Assembly: GCF_002407185.1 (NCBI RefSeq)
Contig: NZ_CP023563.1
Span: 372,001 to 436,000 of the forward strand
DNA length: 64,000 nt
Reading direction: 5' to 3'
From: Brachybacterium vulturis
GTDB taxonomy: Bacteria; Actinomycetota; Actinomycetes; Actinomycetales; Dermabacteraceae
The translations under genes were made by a program, and so were the position numbers. This document shows, piece by piece, positions 17,348 to 26,108 of this stretch; positions within the stretch are counted from its first letter, which is position 1, and the number at the start of each line of letters is the position of its first letter. The notes under the pieces were generated by a model. That model was not told the origin of the DNA, searched no databases, and saw only the letters and a list, made by a program, of their open reading frames with translations.

Positions 17348-17800
17348 TCAGGCCGGGACCGAGGTCCCCTCGGCGAGCGCCCTGCTGCGCTCGGTGACCG
17401 CTGCTCCCAGTGCGACGAACAGGGCGACCAGGCCGACGGTGAGGATGATGTGCCCCAGTCCCGCGATGCCGGGGATCGCGGCCGAGGTGCTGGTCGGATC
17501 CTGCCCGTCCAGGGTGAGGATGCCGCGCACGGCCTGCATCGCCACGGTGACCAGCAGCCCGATGTTGTAGGTCCAGTAGAAGACGCTGAAGGCGCGGCGG
17601 CCGCTGAGGGAGAGGACCGCGTCCAGGGCGAGGACGATCAGGAACACCAGCATTCCCAGCGCCAGGAAGTGGGTGTGCAGGGTGCTGAGCTGGGAGTCGA
17701 CGCCGACGGTGTCGGTGGCCTTGGTGTACTCGCGGTAGAAGAGGCCCGAGACGAGGCCGAGGATCATGTAGGCGAAGGCGGTGCTGAGCAGTCGTTTCAT
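17348..17800 (-). CDS. DUF2871 family membrane protein
   Basis: 150 residues with four predicted membrane segments (about 8-25, 45-65, 75-95, 115-135). The pattern AFAYMILGLVSGLFYREYTK, LSTLHTHFLALGM and FYWTYNIGLLVTVAMQAVRG matches the DUF2871 family, small four-helix proteins with conserved His residues in the second helix that might bind haem or a metal. Function unknown. ATG start. No operon partner; the next gene on the same strand begins about 200 bp away at 17149. Confidence 0.85.
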   Translation of the reverse strand: MKRLLSTAFAYMILGLVSGLFYREYTKATDTVGVDSQLSTLHTHFLALGMLVFLIVLALDAVLSLSGRRAFSVFYWTYNIGLLVTVAMQAVRGILTLDGQDPTSTSAAIPGIAGLGHIILTVGLVALFVALGAAVTERSRALAEGTSVPA

Positions 17801-17893
17801 GCCTTCAACGGTAGAGAGCCGCTTCGCCCGTGTGATCCTTCGAAAGGTTGATCCGTGGCTGTCCGGCCGGTTCGGTGCTCGGCGGCGCGGACA

Positions 17894-19204
17894 TCACTGG
17901 CCGGTCGCCTCGTGGAGGGCGCGGGCCCGGCTGCGCAGGTGCCAGGTCCAGAACCCCAGGCCCGCCAGGCCGAAGCCGAGCGCGGTGAGGGCGAAGCTCA
18001 CCAGCGAGCTGCTGACCAGCGGTGCGATCAGCCCTGCCAGCAGGGCGTTGAGCACCAGGGCGAAGAAGGTGCCCAGGGACGCCGCGGCTCCGCGCTGGTG
18101 CGGGAACAGATCCAGCACCTCGAGCTGGATGGGGGCGAACACCAGCGCGACGGTGAAGGCGATGAGGACCGGCCCGATCATCGCCGGGAGCAGGGCGAGG
18201 GACAGCTCCCCGGGAGGCCCCGGCATGAACGAGACCAGCAGCAGGTTCACCGTCGTCGAGACGACGATGCCGAGGAACCCGATGGTGATCAGCCGGCTGC
18301 GCAGCATCCTCTCCGCGACGCGGCCCACCACCCAGGAGCCGCTCATCAGCCCGGCGATCAGCGGGACGAACAGCACCCAGAAGTCCTGCTCCCCCAGCCC
18401 CAGCAGCTGCACCACGTAGAGCGAGGCGCCGGCGATGAACAGGAACTGGGCGGCGAAGCCGAACGCGGTGGCCGCGGCGATCCGCAGCATCACCGGGGAC
18501 CGTCCCACGTGCAGCAGAGAGCCCAGCAGGGAGCGGACCCGCAAGGGGGTGCGGTCTTCGGGCGGCAGGGTCTCCGGCAGCGTCATGGTCAGCGCCAGCA
18601 CCACCGCGCCGTAGAGCCCCACGCCCGCGAACGCCCAGCGCCAGTCCCCCAGCAGCAGCAGCCAGCCGCCGATGATCGGGGCGATCGCCGGGGCCACGGC
18701 GAAGATCATCATCACCCGCGCCATCAGACGCTGCGCCTCGGCCCCGTCGAACAGGTCGCGGATCACCACCCGCGAGACGATGGTGGCGGCCCCGGCGCTC
18801 ATCCCCTGCAGCACCCGCAGCAGCACCAGGGAGCCCAGACTCGGCGCGAGGATGCTGCCGAACATGCCGAGCAGATAGATGACCAGGCCGCCGACCATCA
18901 CCCGCTTGCGGCCCAGAGCGTCCGAGAGCGGTCCGTGGAAGATCGACATCACGGCGAAGGCGGCGAGGTAGCTGGAGACCAGCTGCTGCAGGGCCACCTC
19001 GTCGGCCCTGAACTCCGCCCCGATGCGGGTGAAGGCCGGGAAGATCGAGTCGATCGAGAACGGCCCGATCATCGCCAGGGAGGCGATGGTGATCGTGAGG
19101 CGTGCGCCGGCCCGTCGCGGGCGCGCCGAGGGGGACGCGCACGGGGAGCTGGGCGGGCGGGAGGTCACCTGCTCCACTGTAGGCAGGCGGAGCATCCTCG
19201 TCAC
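17894..19204 (-). CDS. Bcr/CflA-type MFS efflux transporter
   Basis: 436 residues, about 12 membrane segments after a ~35-residue basic N-terminus. The motif GPLSDALGRKRVMVGG (MFS motif A) lies in loop 2-3, and VLQGMSAGAATIVSRVVIRD plus APAIAPIIGGWLL (motif C region) are characteristic of the DHA1 Bcr/CflA group, proton-driven pumps linked to bicyclomycin and other drug export. The start is uncertain: MTRMLRL at 19204 or the Met three codons later. Divergent from the aldo/keto reductase, 118 bp away. Confidence 0.88.
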   Translation of the reverse strand: MTRMLRLPTVEQVTSRPPSSPCASPSARPRRAGARLTITIASLAMIGPFSIDSIFPAFTRIGAEFRADEVALQQLVSSYLAAFAVMSIFHGPLSDALGRKRVMVGGLVIYLLGMFGSILAPSLGSLVLLRVLQGMSAGAATIVSRVVIRDLFDGAEAQRLMARVMMIFAVAPAIAPIIGGWLLLLGDWRWAFAGVGLYGAVVLALTMTLPETLPPEDRTPLRVRSLLGSLLHVGRSPVMLRIAAATAFGFAAQFLFIAGASLYVVQLLGLGEQDFWVLFVPLIAGLMSGSWVVGRVAERMLRSRLITIGFLGIVVSTTVNLLLVSFMPGPPGELSLALLPAMIGPVLIAFTVALVFAPIQLEVLDLFPHQRGAAASLGTFFALVLNALLAGLIAPLVSSSLVSFALTALGFGLAGLGFWTWHLRSRARALHEATGQ

Positions 19205-19322
19205 GCGCCGTCCTGCGCGGGCATAGGCTCGTCAGTGAGCGTCGCACCCCTCGGTGCGGCGATCGCGGCCCGTGCCCCTCGGCCCGGGACCGGTACCCCG
19301 CCCCGAGCGATCCGAGGTCCTC

Positions 19323-20258
19323 ATGAAGCAGTTCACCATGCCGCACACCCAGATCACCGCGCCGAACGTGGTGCTCGGCCTGATGCGCATCGCGGAGAAG
19401 TCCGACGAGGAGATCCGCTCCCTGGTCCGTGCCGCGCGCGACGCGGGCATCGATTTCGTCGACCACGCCGACATCTACGGCGGCGCCACCCATCGCTGCG
19501 AGGAGCGCTTCGCCGAGGCGATGCAGCTGACCCCCTCCGAGCGGGAGCAGGTCACGATCCAGTCCAAGGCGGGGATCGTCACCGACGGGCCGTACTTCGA
19601 CTTCTCCTACGACCACCTGATCCGCTCGGTGGAGGGGTCGCTGCGCGCGCTGGGCACCGACTACCTCGACATCCTGCTGCTGCATCGCCCCGACGCCCTG
19701 GTGGAGCCCGAGGAGGTGGCTCGCGCGTTCGACGAGCTGCAGGCGGCCGGGAAGGTGAAGCACTTCGGGGTCTCCAACCACACCCCGCGCCAGATCGAGC
19801 TGTTGCAGAAGCATCTGGACCAGCCGATCGTGGCGAATCAGCTGCAGCTGTCGATCACGCACTCGACCTTCATCGCCCAGGGCGTGACCGCCAACATGCA
19901 GGGCACCGATCAGGCGATCGTCCGCGACGGCGGCGGGATCCTCGACTTCTGCCGGCTGCACGACATCACGGTCCAGGCCTGGTCCCCGTTCCAGGCGAGG
20001 TTCTTCGACGGCGTGTTCCTGGGACATCCCGAGTTCACCGAGTTGAACGCCGTGATCGACCGTCTGGCGGCGAAGTACGACGTCACGCCCGAGGGGATCG
20101 CGACCGCCTGGATCACCCGCCATCCCGCGCAGATGCAGGTGGTGCTCGGCACCACCACCCCGCAGCGGGTCAGCGACTCCGCGGCCGGCTCCGAGGTGCC
20201 GCTGACGCGCGCCGAGTGGTACGAGCTGTTCCGGGCCGCGGGGTGGATGGTGCCCTGA
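19323..20258 (+). CDS. Aldo/keto reductase (YdhF-like)
   Basis: 311 residues, NADPH-dependent carbonyl reductase fold. The catalytic tetrad is visible: Asp and Tyr in FVDHADIYGGATH, Lys in TIQSKAGIV and His in LLLHRPDAL. SNHTPRQIELL and the C-terminal VVLGTTTPQRV form the cofactor site. The pattern matches AKR family members such as E. coli YdhF. The ATG at 19323 has GAGG upstream and is preferred to an earlier in-frame ATG. Substrate unknown. It ends 6 bp from the convergent small membrane protein gene. Confidence 0.9.
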   Translation: MKQFTMPHTQITAPNVVLGLMRIAEKSDEEIRSLVRAARDAGIDFVDHADIYGGATHRCEERFAEAMQLTPSEREQVTIQSKAGIVTDGPYFDFSYDHLIRSVEGSLRALGTDYLDILLLHRPDALVEPEEVARAFDELQAAGKVKHFGVSNHTPRQIELLQKHLDQPIVANQLQLSITHSTFIAQGVTANMQGTDQAIVRDGGGILDFCRLHDITVQAWSPFQARFFDGVFLGHPEFTELNAVIDRLAAKYDVTPEGIATAWITRHPAQMQVVLGTTTPQRVSDSAAGSEVPLTRAEWYELFRAAGWMVP

Positions 20259-20264
20259 ATCGGC

Positions 20265-20618
20265 TCAGCAGGGCCCGCCGAGGATGCCGAAGGCGCGCAG
20301 CGCGTGGATGACGCTCAGCACGATCAGCACCGCCGAGAGCAGATAGACGACCCAGGCCGTGAACGGATACCGCTCGGGGCGCCTGAGGCGCTGCACCGCG
20401 GAGGCGATGCCGCAGACCACGCACGCCACTGCGGCCCCCAGCGCGGCGATGTCGAAGTACGAACAGGATGTCATCACGCCGTTCTCCGAGCTGGTGGAGG
20501 AGAACGAGAGGTTCACGACGAAGGCGATCAGCCCGATGACCAGGCCGATCCAAAGCGTCTTCGGGGCCTCACCGAGCTTCATCGTGGATCGGTCCGTCGT
20601 GGTCCGTGCGTTCGTCAT
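20265..20618 (-). CDS. Small membrane protein, unknown
   Basis: 117 residues with three predicted membrane segments (about 22-43, 52-75 and 88-110). ATG at 20618 preceded by CCAGGAG. The segment between the first two helices, FSSTSSENGVMTSCSYFD, is probably external; a short basic loop RLRRPERYPF follows helix 2. I do not recognise a family. A longer open frame continues upstream to 20921 but crosses a strong hairpin and has no protein-like character. Confidence 0.75.
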   Translation of the reverse strand: MTNARTTTDRSTMKLGEAPKTLWIGLVIGLIAFVVNLSFSSTSSENGVMTSCSYFDIAALGAAVACVVCGIASAVQRLRRPERYPFTAWVVYLLSAVLIVLSVIHALRAFGILGGPC

Positions 20619-20741
20619 CCGGGCTCCTGGTCGCTCTCGTTCTCTCCCGGCATCATCCGCTCCGGGTCTGTCGTACCTCCAGCCTGACTGCCCGTGCCGG
20701 GACCGTCGATGGGGAGAACTCCCCCGGGCCCGGACGCAGAA

Positions 20742-20779
20742 CTCCCCGTGACCCCTCGCATCACGGGGGTCACGGGGAG
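20742..20779 (-). terminator. Strong hairpin downstream of the symporter operon
   Basis: CTCCCCGTGACCCC and its complement GGGGTCACGGGGAG form a stem of about 14 bp with a 9-10 nt loop. It lies ~45 bp after the stop of the symporter small subunit, on the side expected for termination of that operon. No U-tract is present, as is common in very GC-rich genomes. Confidence 0.75.
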
Positions 20780-20824
20780 GCGGGCTCGGGCGCCCGGCAG
20801 GCCGGCTGCCGGGAGGAACCCCGA

Positions 20825-20953
20825 TCAGATGATCGGGTGGCCCTGGTCGCGGGACTTCTTGATGTCCTTGGCGAAGCCTCGGACGATCGTGAACAGCACA
20901 CCGAACACGATCACCGGCCACATCAGCACGTAGGCGGTCAGCACAGCAGTCAT
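20825..20953 (-). CDS. Small transporter subunit (42 aa)
   Basis: 42 residues, found by direct translation: MTAVLTAYVLMWPVIVFGVL, then a short hydrophobic stretch and a basic tail ending GHPII. A single membrane helix with a cytoplasmic Lys/Arg-rich end is the pattern of the small accessory subunits encoded beside sodium:solute symporters in actinobacteria. It starts 29 bp after the symporter stop, with GAGAGGAG upstream of the ATG, and is followed by the hairpin at 20742. Its role in the transporter (assembly, stability or activity) is inferred from the family and position. Confidence 0.85.
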   Translation of the reverse strand: MTAVLTAYVLMWPVIVFGVLFTIVRGFAKDIKKSRDQGHPII

Positions 20954-20982
20954 GGAGCGTCTCCTCTCAGGAGGTCAGTGGG

Positions 20983-22716
20983 TCAGCGGTCGGAGCCGGG
21001 GGCGACGGTCGCGCGGTCGTCGTCCTCGCCGTTCTCCTCCGCGGCGCCGGTCTCGTCGGCGGTGGGGGTCTCCTCGTCGAAGTCACCGGTGACCTTGCGG
21101 ATCACCGAGAAGTCGAAGTCCTGCGTCGAGCGGAAGCTCAGCAGGTAGCAGACCAGGAACGAGACCGCGTAGGCGACCAGCGAGCCGGAGAGGGTCTCGT
21201 AGTCGCGCAGGAAGCCGAACCCGAAGGGCAGCACGGCGGCGCTCGCGACGATGCCGACGATCACGGCCGGGCGCAGCCCGAAGAAGCCGAAGGCCATGAT
21301 GCCGAGCACCACGCCGACGCCGACGATGGCCAGCAGCTCCACCACCAGCGCCCAGACGCCGGTCAGCGGGATCAGCTGGAAGCGCACCGGCAGGAAGACG
21401 ACCAGCGCGGCGATCACGGAGACGGAGAACGCCAGGTTCGTGACCTTCTTCCAGTAGAAGGAGGCGATGACCGGGAACACCAGGCAGCCCCACAGCGCGC
21501 CGACGAACACCAGCAGGTCCAGGATGTTGAACTTCGCGGTGGCGAAGTACAGGGCGAGTCCGGTGGCCACGATCATCGTGATCCGGCCGATCAGCACCAT
21601 CAGCTTGGGGTTCACGTTCTTGCGCCCCACGGACTGGCCGTAGATGTCGGTCATGACGATCGAGCTGAGCGCCGAGAGGTCGGAATCCGCCGTCGAGGAC
21701 AGCGAGCCGATGATCATGATGAACGCGAGCGCCACCAGGGCCACGGGCAGGTAGGTGCCGACCATCTGCGGCATCAGGTTGTTGATGTCGCCGCCGGCGG
21801 GCTCGATGCCCAGGTACAGCGCCATCACGCCGAGCATGCCCACGCCGATCACGGTCGCGCCGTAGCCGACGGTGGCGGTGATGAAGGTGGGCTTGATGAG
21901 GTCCTCGCGCACCGCGAACAGGCGCTGGGCGATGGTCTGGTTGCCGATCGCGTAGGCGAGCACCGCGGCGATGTACGGGGCGCCCTGGTTGAAGAACGCG
22001 TCGGAGGAGAAGAAGCTCTCCTGCTGCGGGGTGACGTTGCCGCTGGCGAGGCCCTCGGCGAACATCGAGGGCCCGCCGGCGAGGAAGAAGACCGCGGGGA
22101 TGATGATCACGGCCGCGCCGAGCATCGCCACGACCTGCGCGAAGTCGGTGAGGACGGAGGCGCGGAAGCCCGACCACAGGGTGTACAGCAGCACGCCGGC
22201 GGCGATGATCAGGATGCCGGCGCCGAAGTTGAGCGGGGAGAGCATCGCGATGATCGCGCCGCCCGCGATGAAGTTCGAGGTCAGGGAGATGACCGAGCCG
22301 AGCACGTTGGAGCCGGCGAGCATCAGCTGCGAGGAGCGGCCGTGGCGGGCGTACATCACCTCGGCCAGGGTGTGGGCGCGGGGGGCGACGGCGCGGATCC
22401 GCTTGCCGAAGGGGTAGATGAACAGGATCATCAGCGCGCCCCAGAGCCCGTAGTGGATGGGGCCGGAGACGCCGTAGGTGTACCCGGCGGTCACCGAGGC
22501 GTACATCGAGGACGCCCAGATCCAGGTGGCGGTCATCGAGGCGGCGGAGACGCCGAAGCCGATCTTGTTGCCGGCGGTCATGTAGTCGTCGGCGTTCTCC
22601 TGCTTGCGGGAGATCGAGACCGACATCCACATCGTGCCCCCGTAGAACAGGAGCAGGAGCAGGATGACTCCGATGATTCCGAGCTGGACGATCTCCCCTG
22701 AAGGCGCGGGCGGCAC
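20983..22716 (-). CDS. Sodium:solute symporter (SSS family)
   Basis: 577 residues, about 13-15 membrane segments, cytoplasmic acidic C-terminus (EENGEDDD). GTG start behind AAAGGAAG. SSS-family marks: an ISRKQENADDYMTAGNKIG loop after helix 1, WIWASSMYASVTAGYTYG, and the sodium-site region IIGSLSSTADSDLSALSSI. Members take up urea, sugars, organic acids or amino acids with Na+. The overall pattern recalls Dur3/urea-type or organic-solute carriers, but substrate is not resolved. It forms an operon with the 42-aa subunit and is divergent from a Gfo/Idh/MocA dehydrogenase and ATP-grasp pair, whose substrate might be what it imports. Confidence 0.9.
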   Translation of the reverse strand: MPPAPSGEIVQLGIIGVILLLLLFYGGTMWMSVSISRKQENADDYMTAGNKIGFGVSAASMTATWIWASSMYASVTAGYTYGVSGPIHYGLWGALMILFIYPFGKRIRAVAPRAHTLAEVMYARHGRSSQLMLAGSNVLGSVISLTSNFIAGGAIIAMLSPLNFGAGILIIAAGVLLYTLWSGFRASVLTDFAQVVAMLGAAVIIIPAVFFLAGGPSMFAEGLASGNVTPQQESFFSSDAFFNQGAPYIAAVLAYAIGNQTIAQRLFAVREDLIKPTFITATVGYGATVIGVGMLGVMALYLGIEPAGGDINNLMPQMVGTYLPVALVALAFIMIIGSLSSTADSDLSALSSIVMTDIYGQSVGRKNVNPKLMVLIGRITMIVATGLALYFATAKFNILDLLVFVGALWGCLVFPVIASFYWKKVTNLAFSVSVIAALVVFLPVRFQLIPLTGVWALVVELLAIVGVGVVLGIMAFGFFGLRPAVIVGIVASAAVLPFGFGFLRDYETLSGSLVAYAVSFLVCYLLSFRSTQDFDFSVIRKVTGDFDEETPTADETGAAEENGEDDDRATVAPGSDR

Positions 22717-23301
22717 TGGTACTTCCTTTCGTCGCGGACAAACCGATCACAAGCGTCCGGTCCTCCGCGAGCGGCGCAGCGCGCGCTGAGCTCTGGGCGG
22801 GGCCCTGCAGCGGGCCGACCGGCAAACGACTCCTGGCATGCCGTCCGGTCGTCGTCGACCCGGGCGGTGCCTGGCACCTGCTCCGGGGACGGGACGGCGG
22901 CCGCGGCCCGTCGCCCCTCCCGGGGCGGTCCGCGGCTCGGTCGCACATGGAGCCGCATAGATACTCGCACACTGCCTGCGACATAGCCACCTGACGGGTA
23001 ACGCCCCGGTAACCATTGCAGGTCAGGGCGCGCAAATCGATTGTCGGACAAACCGAATCCGAGTAGACCTACGACACACATGCATGAACATGCACTGCTC
23101 CGAGTGCCCCTGCTCGACCAGATCTTTTCGCTCGCTCCTCCACCTCACTCTCGCCGCCCGCGCTCGTCGCCCGATCTCCTCACCCGCTGCCCTCACCGAC
23201 CGCATCACGTGGCAACGCGTGGCACCCGCGCTCGCGCCCCACGTACAGTGACGCTCGTCGAGAGGGCCGCATCGCAGCGGCCGAGAACCAGGAGGGCGCG
23301 G
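22717..23301. promoter_or_regulatory. Divergent control region with 12-bp direct repeats
   Basis: 585 bp without a gene between the symporter and the dehydrogenase. The identical 12-mer CGGACAAACCGA occurs at 22735-22746, just upstream of the symporter ribosome site, and again at 23045-23056. The second overlaps the palindrome at 23041-23051. These look like shared regulator sites for the two divergent operons. No other structure was recognised. Confidence 0.6.
23041..23051. promoter_or_regulatory. TTGTCGGACAA palindrome, GntR/FadR-type operator candidate
   Basis: The 11-mer TTGTCGGACAA is a perfect palindrome around its central base and fits the TNGTnnnACNA pattern of FadR/LldR-subfamily GntR repressors. 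It lies between the symporter and dehydrogenase operons. No GntR gene is in the window, so the regulator would be encoded elsewhere. Confidence 0.5.
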
Positions 23302-24330
23302 ATGACCAGGCGTATCGGGCTGATCGGCTGCGGGGACGTCTCCGTCGTCCACGTCGAGGCGATCCGGGACATCGAGGGTCTCGAACTCGTCGGCGTGGCG
23401 GACACCGACCCGCAGGCACGAGCCCGTGCCGCCGCGGCGACCGGCGTGCCCGGCTTCGCCGACACCCAGGAGCTGATCGACGCCGCCGGCCCGGACGCCG
23501 TGCACGTGGCCACCCCTCATGACCAGCACATCGGCCCCTCGCTCACCGCCCTCGAGGCCGGGGTGCACGTGCTGCAGGAGAAGCCGCTCGCGCACACCCT
23601 CGAGGAGGGCCGGCGCCTGGTCGACGCGCTGGAGAGCGCGGGCGCCCGGCCCGGTGCGCCGAAGGTGGGGATCTGCTTCCAGAACCGCTACAACCTGGCC
23701 AGCCGACGCCTGCACGAGATGCTGGGCGCCGGCGAGCTCGGCGCGGTGCGCGGGGCCTGGGCCTCCGTGGTGTGGACCCGCAGCGCCGACTACTACCGGG
23801 CCAGGCCCTGGCGCGGCACCTGGGCCGGCTCCGGCGGCGGGCTCCTGATCAACCAGGCCATCCACACCCTGGACCTGGTGCAGTGGCTGCTGGGCGGGGT
23901 GGAGCGCACCGACGGGCACGTGGCGACCCGCAAGTACGGCGAGGTCATCGAGGTCGAGGACACCGCCGAGCTGCTGCTGCACCATCCCGGCGGCATCACC
24001 ACCTCGTTCTTCGCCACCCTCACCGCCCCGCAGCACCGCCCGGTGGAGCTCGAGCTGGACTGCGAGCGGGCGTATGTGACGCTGCGCGGCGGCACCGACG
24101 GCGGGCTCACGATCCGCTGGGCCGACGGCCGGGTGGAGACCCTCGCCGAACGCTCGGTGACCTCCGGCGGCCGCTCCTACTGGGGCGTCTCCCACGAGCT
24201 GCTGATCCGCGACTTCTACGCGCGGCTGGACGAGCCGGAGCCCTTCTGGATCGGGCCCGGCGAGGCGATGGCCTCGCTGGGGATCCTGAAGGAGGCGTAC
24301 CGGCTCAGCGGGGTGGGACCGGCGGCATGA
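23302..24330 (+). CDS. Gfo/Idh/MocA family oxidoreductase
   Basis: 342 residues, cytoplasmic NAD(P)-dependent dehydrogenase. The N-terminal Rossmann motif RIGLIGCGDVSVVH is at residues ~4-17; VHVATPHDQH and VLQEKPLAHTLEEG contain the family EKP lysine; a C-terminal beta-sheet substrate domain follows, with GGLLINQAIHTLDLVQWLLG supplying the His/Asp region. The family oxidises or epimerises sugars, inositols and related polyols. ATG with AGGAGGG. It overlaps the next gene (ATGA), an ATP-grasp ligase, so the two products probably act in one pathway. Confidence 0.9.
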   Translation: MTRRIGLIGCGDVSVVHVEAIRDIEGLELVGVADTDPQARARAAAATGVPGFADTQELIDAAGPDAVHVATPHDQHIGPSLTALEAGVHVLQEKPLAHTLEEGRRLVDALESAGARPGAPKVGICFQNRYNLASRRLHEMLGAGELGAVRGAWASVVWTRSADYYRARPWRGTWAGSGGGLLINQAIHTLDLVQWLLGGVERTDGHVATRKYGEVIEVEDTAELLLHHPGGITTSFFATLTAPQHRPVELELDCERAYVTLRGGTDGGLTIRWADGRVETLAERSVTSGGRSYWGVSHELLIRDFYARLDEPEPFWIGPGEAMASLGILKEAYRLSGVGPAA

Positions 24331-25259
24331 CAAAGGTCGGGATCGTCATCACCGATCCGCAGCGCTTCGACGCGGCGGACACGATGCGGGACGCGGTCCC
24401 GCTGCTGGCGGCGCTGCACCGCCGCGGGGCCGAGGCCCGGGCAGTGGACTGGGCGGATCCGGAGGTCGACTGGGCCGGCTTCGACCTGGTGGTGCTGCGC
24501 AGCCCGTGGGACTACGCGGTGCGGCCGAGGGAGTTCGATGCCTGGCTGGAGCGGGCCGACTCCCTCACCCGCGTGCTCAACGAGCCCGCACTGGTGCGCT
24601 GGAACATGGACAAGCGCTACCTCGCCCAGCTCGAGACCGCCGGCATCCCCGGGGTGCCCACGAGCTATCACGAGGAGGAGTCGTCGCTGGTGGACGCGCT
24701 GGCGGCGGCGGCGCGCGGGACCGGCGGATCCGGCGGCCCGGCCGACGGGGCGGGCACGCCCGCGCACGTCGTGCTCAAACCCACCGTCGGCGCCGGCGCC
24801 CGGCTGACCGGGCTGCTGCGGCCCGACGATCCCGCCGCCTCGGCGCTGGGCCGCCAGATCCTCGCCGGGCCCGGCACGGTGATGCTGCAGCCCGAGGTGC
24901 CCGAGCTCTCCGCCGGGCGGGAGAAGGCGCTGTACCTGGTGGACGGCCGCTTCACCCACGCGATCGCGAAAGGGGCGCTGCTGGCACCCGGCGGCGGGCT
25001 GCGCGGCGGCAGCTACCGGGAGACCCCGCAGCTGGTGGAGGCCAGCGCGGCAGAGCGGGCCTTCGCCGAGCAGGTGCTGGCGACCACCGCGACGGTCACC
25101 GGGCTGGCGATGCCGCTGTACGCACGGATCGACATCGTCGAGTCCGCGACGGACGGCCTGCTGCTGCTCGAGGCCGAGCTGTTCGAGCCGCTGTTCCATC
25201 TGCCGCTCGCGCCCGCAGTCACCGAGGTGTTCGCCGAGGCGATCCTCGCGCGGGCCTGA
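24327..25259 (+). CDS. ATP-grasp domain protein
   Basis: 310 residues. An N-terminal flavodoxin-like segment (VGIVITDPQRFDAADTMRDA, FDLVVLRSPWDYAVRP) is followed by an ATP-grasp fold: NMDKRYLAQLETAGIPGVPT, VVLKPTVGAGARLTG and the metal-binding ARIDIVESATDGLLLLEAEL. The shape recalls RimK/glutathione-synthetase-like ligases and cycloserine-pathway DcsG-like enzymes, which join or cyclise carboxylates using ATP. Start in a 4-bp overlap with the dehydrogenase. The pairing dehydrogenase + ATP-grasp is not a pathway I recognise; substrate unknown. No clear gene lies in the ~200 bp after it. Confidence 0.85.
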   Translation: MTKVGIVITDPQRFDAADTMRDAVPLLAALHRRGAEARAVDWADPEVDWAGFDLVVLRSPWDYAVRPREFDAWLERADSLTRVLNEPALVRWNMDKRYLAQLETAGIPGVPTSYHEEESSLVDALAAAARGTGGSGGPADGAGTPAHVVLKPTVGAGARLTGLLRPDDPAASALGRQILAGPGTVMLQPEVPELSAGREKALYLVDGRFTHAIAKGALLAPGGGLRGGSYRETPQLVEASAAERAFAEQVLATTATVTGLAMPLYARIDIVESATDGLLLLEAELFEPLFHLPLAPAVTEVFAEAILARA

Positions 25260-25463
25260 CCCTGGCGTCACCGGCCTCTACCCCCACGTGGACCCGATCA
25301 GGGGATCACTGGAGAACTGAAGAGCCGCGTCGGCCGCGTCGCCCGCGCCCTCGAGACGGACGACGAGCTGTTCGCCGCCCTCCAGCATCGGGCGTTCCGC
25401 GAAGAGCTCTGACCGTCCACGCTGTTCGGCAAGGAGACGATGGGACCACCGCCCGGCCCCCGC

Positions 25464-26108
25464 TCAGCGAATCGGCCATCCGAGGCGTCCCCGGACCCGC
25501 ACGGCCAGGGTCAGCACATCGGCCTGCTCGAGAGTGCGCGAGAAGTCGGGAGCGGTCGGGAACGCAGCGGCGGAGCGGGCGAAGAGGACGACCCTCCGAT
25601 CCCCGCTGATCGTGGAGGGGACGAGGAGTCCGTCGACCTGCTCTCCGAGCTGCTCATGGATGGCTGCGGCCCATGCGCGGCAGGTGCTCTTCGGGGCCTG
25701 CGCGAGGGAGGCGGAAGCGCCGTGCCGTACGGCCCAGTCGCCGCTCCCGTCCCCGCCGGTGAGGTTCAACAGCTCCAGGGGACGGGTGGGTCGCCAGCCG
25801 GACAGCGCTCTGTCCCCGGTGAGCGTGATCGCCCGGTCGCCCTGGAAGACCTCGGCGAAGGCGGTCGTGTACTCAGGCGCCGCATAGGAGACGCCGGCGG
25901 TGGAGCGAGCAGTGAGCGGGCCCGGCTGCGGGTCCCACCCCTTGCTGCGCAGCGGGCCGTTCCACCGCAGCTCGTCCCACGCCGACGGATGCCTCCCGGC
26001 CACCGTATGGATCCGCCACAGGGGTCCGTCGTATCGGGTGACGGCGTCCGGGAACAGCGCGAGAGGGACCGCCGGACGCCGAGGATTCTTCGCCGACGCT
26101 GTGCTCAT
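25464..26108 (-). CDS. RES-domain toxin (NAD+ phosphorylase type)
   Basis: 214 residues. RES-family toxins deplete NAD+ by phosphorolysis. The conserved Arg is in PLWRIHT (R32), the Tyr in GVSYAAPEY (Y75) and the Glu in AFAEVF (E86); a later conserved Ser/Thr region reads LLVPSTISGDRRVVLF. The start overlaps the antitoxin stop by 4 bp (ATGA), the usual antitoxin-first order for RES/Xre pairs. The pair is more AT-rich than the neighbouring metabolic genes, as expected for mobile toxin-antitoxin modules. Confidence 0.88.
   Translation of the reverse strand: MSTASAKNPRRPAVPLALFPDAVTRYDGPLWRIHTVAGRHPSAWDELRWNGPLRSKGWDPQPGPLTARSTAGVSYAAPEYTTAFAEVFQGDRAITLTGDRALSGWRPTRPLELLNLTGGDGSGDWAVRHGASASLAQAPKSTCRAWAAAIHEQLGEQVDGLLVPSTISGDRRVVLFARSAAAFPTAPDFSRTLEQADVLTLAVRVRGRLGWPIR

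Noticed and set aside
23041-23301. N-terminal extension of the Gfo dehydrogenase from an ATG at 23041
   Set aside because: The added 87 residues are low-complexity and cross the putative operator; AGGAGGG directly precedes the internal ATG at the Rossmann motif.
25290-25412. Short frame ending ALQHRAFREEL before the RES toxin as a small gene or gene remnant
   Set aside because: No start codon with a ribosome site and no recognisable family; it could be a decayed gene end, but the evidence is too thin.
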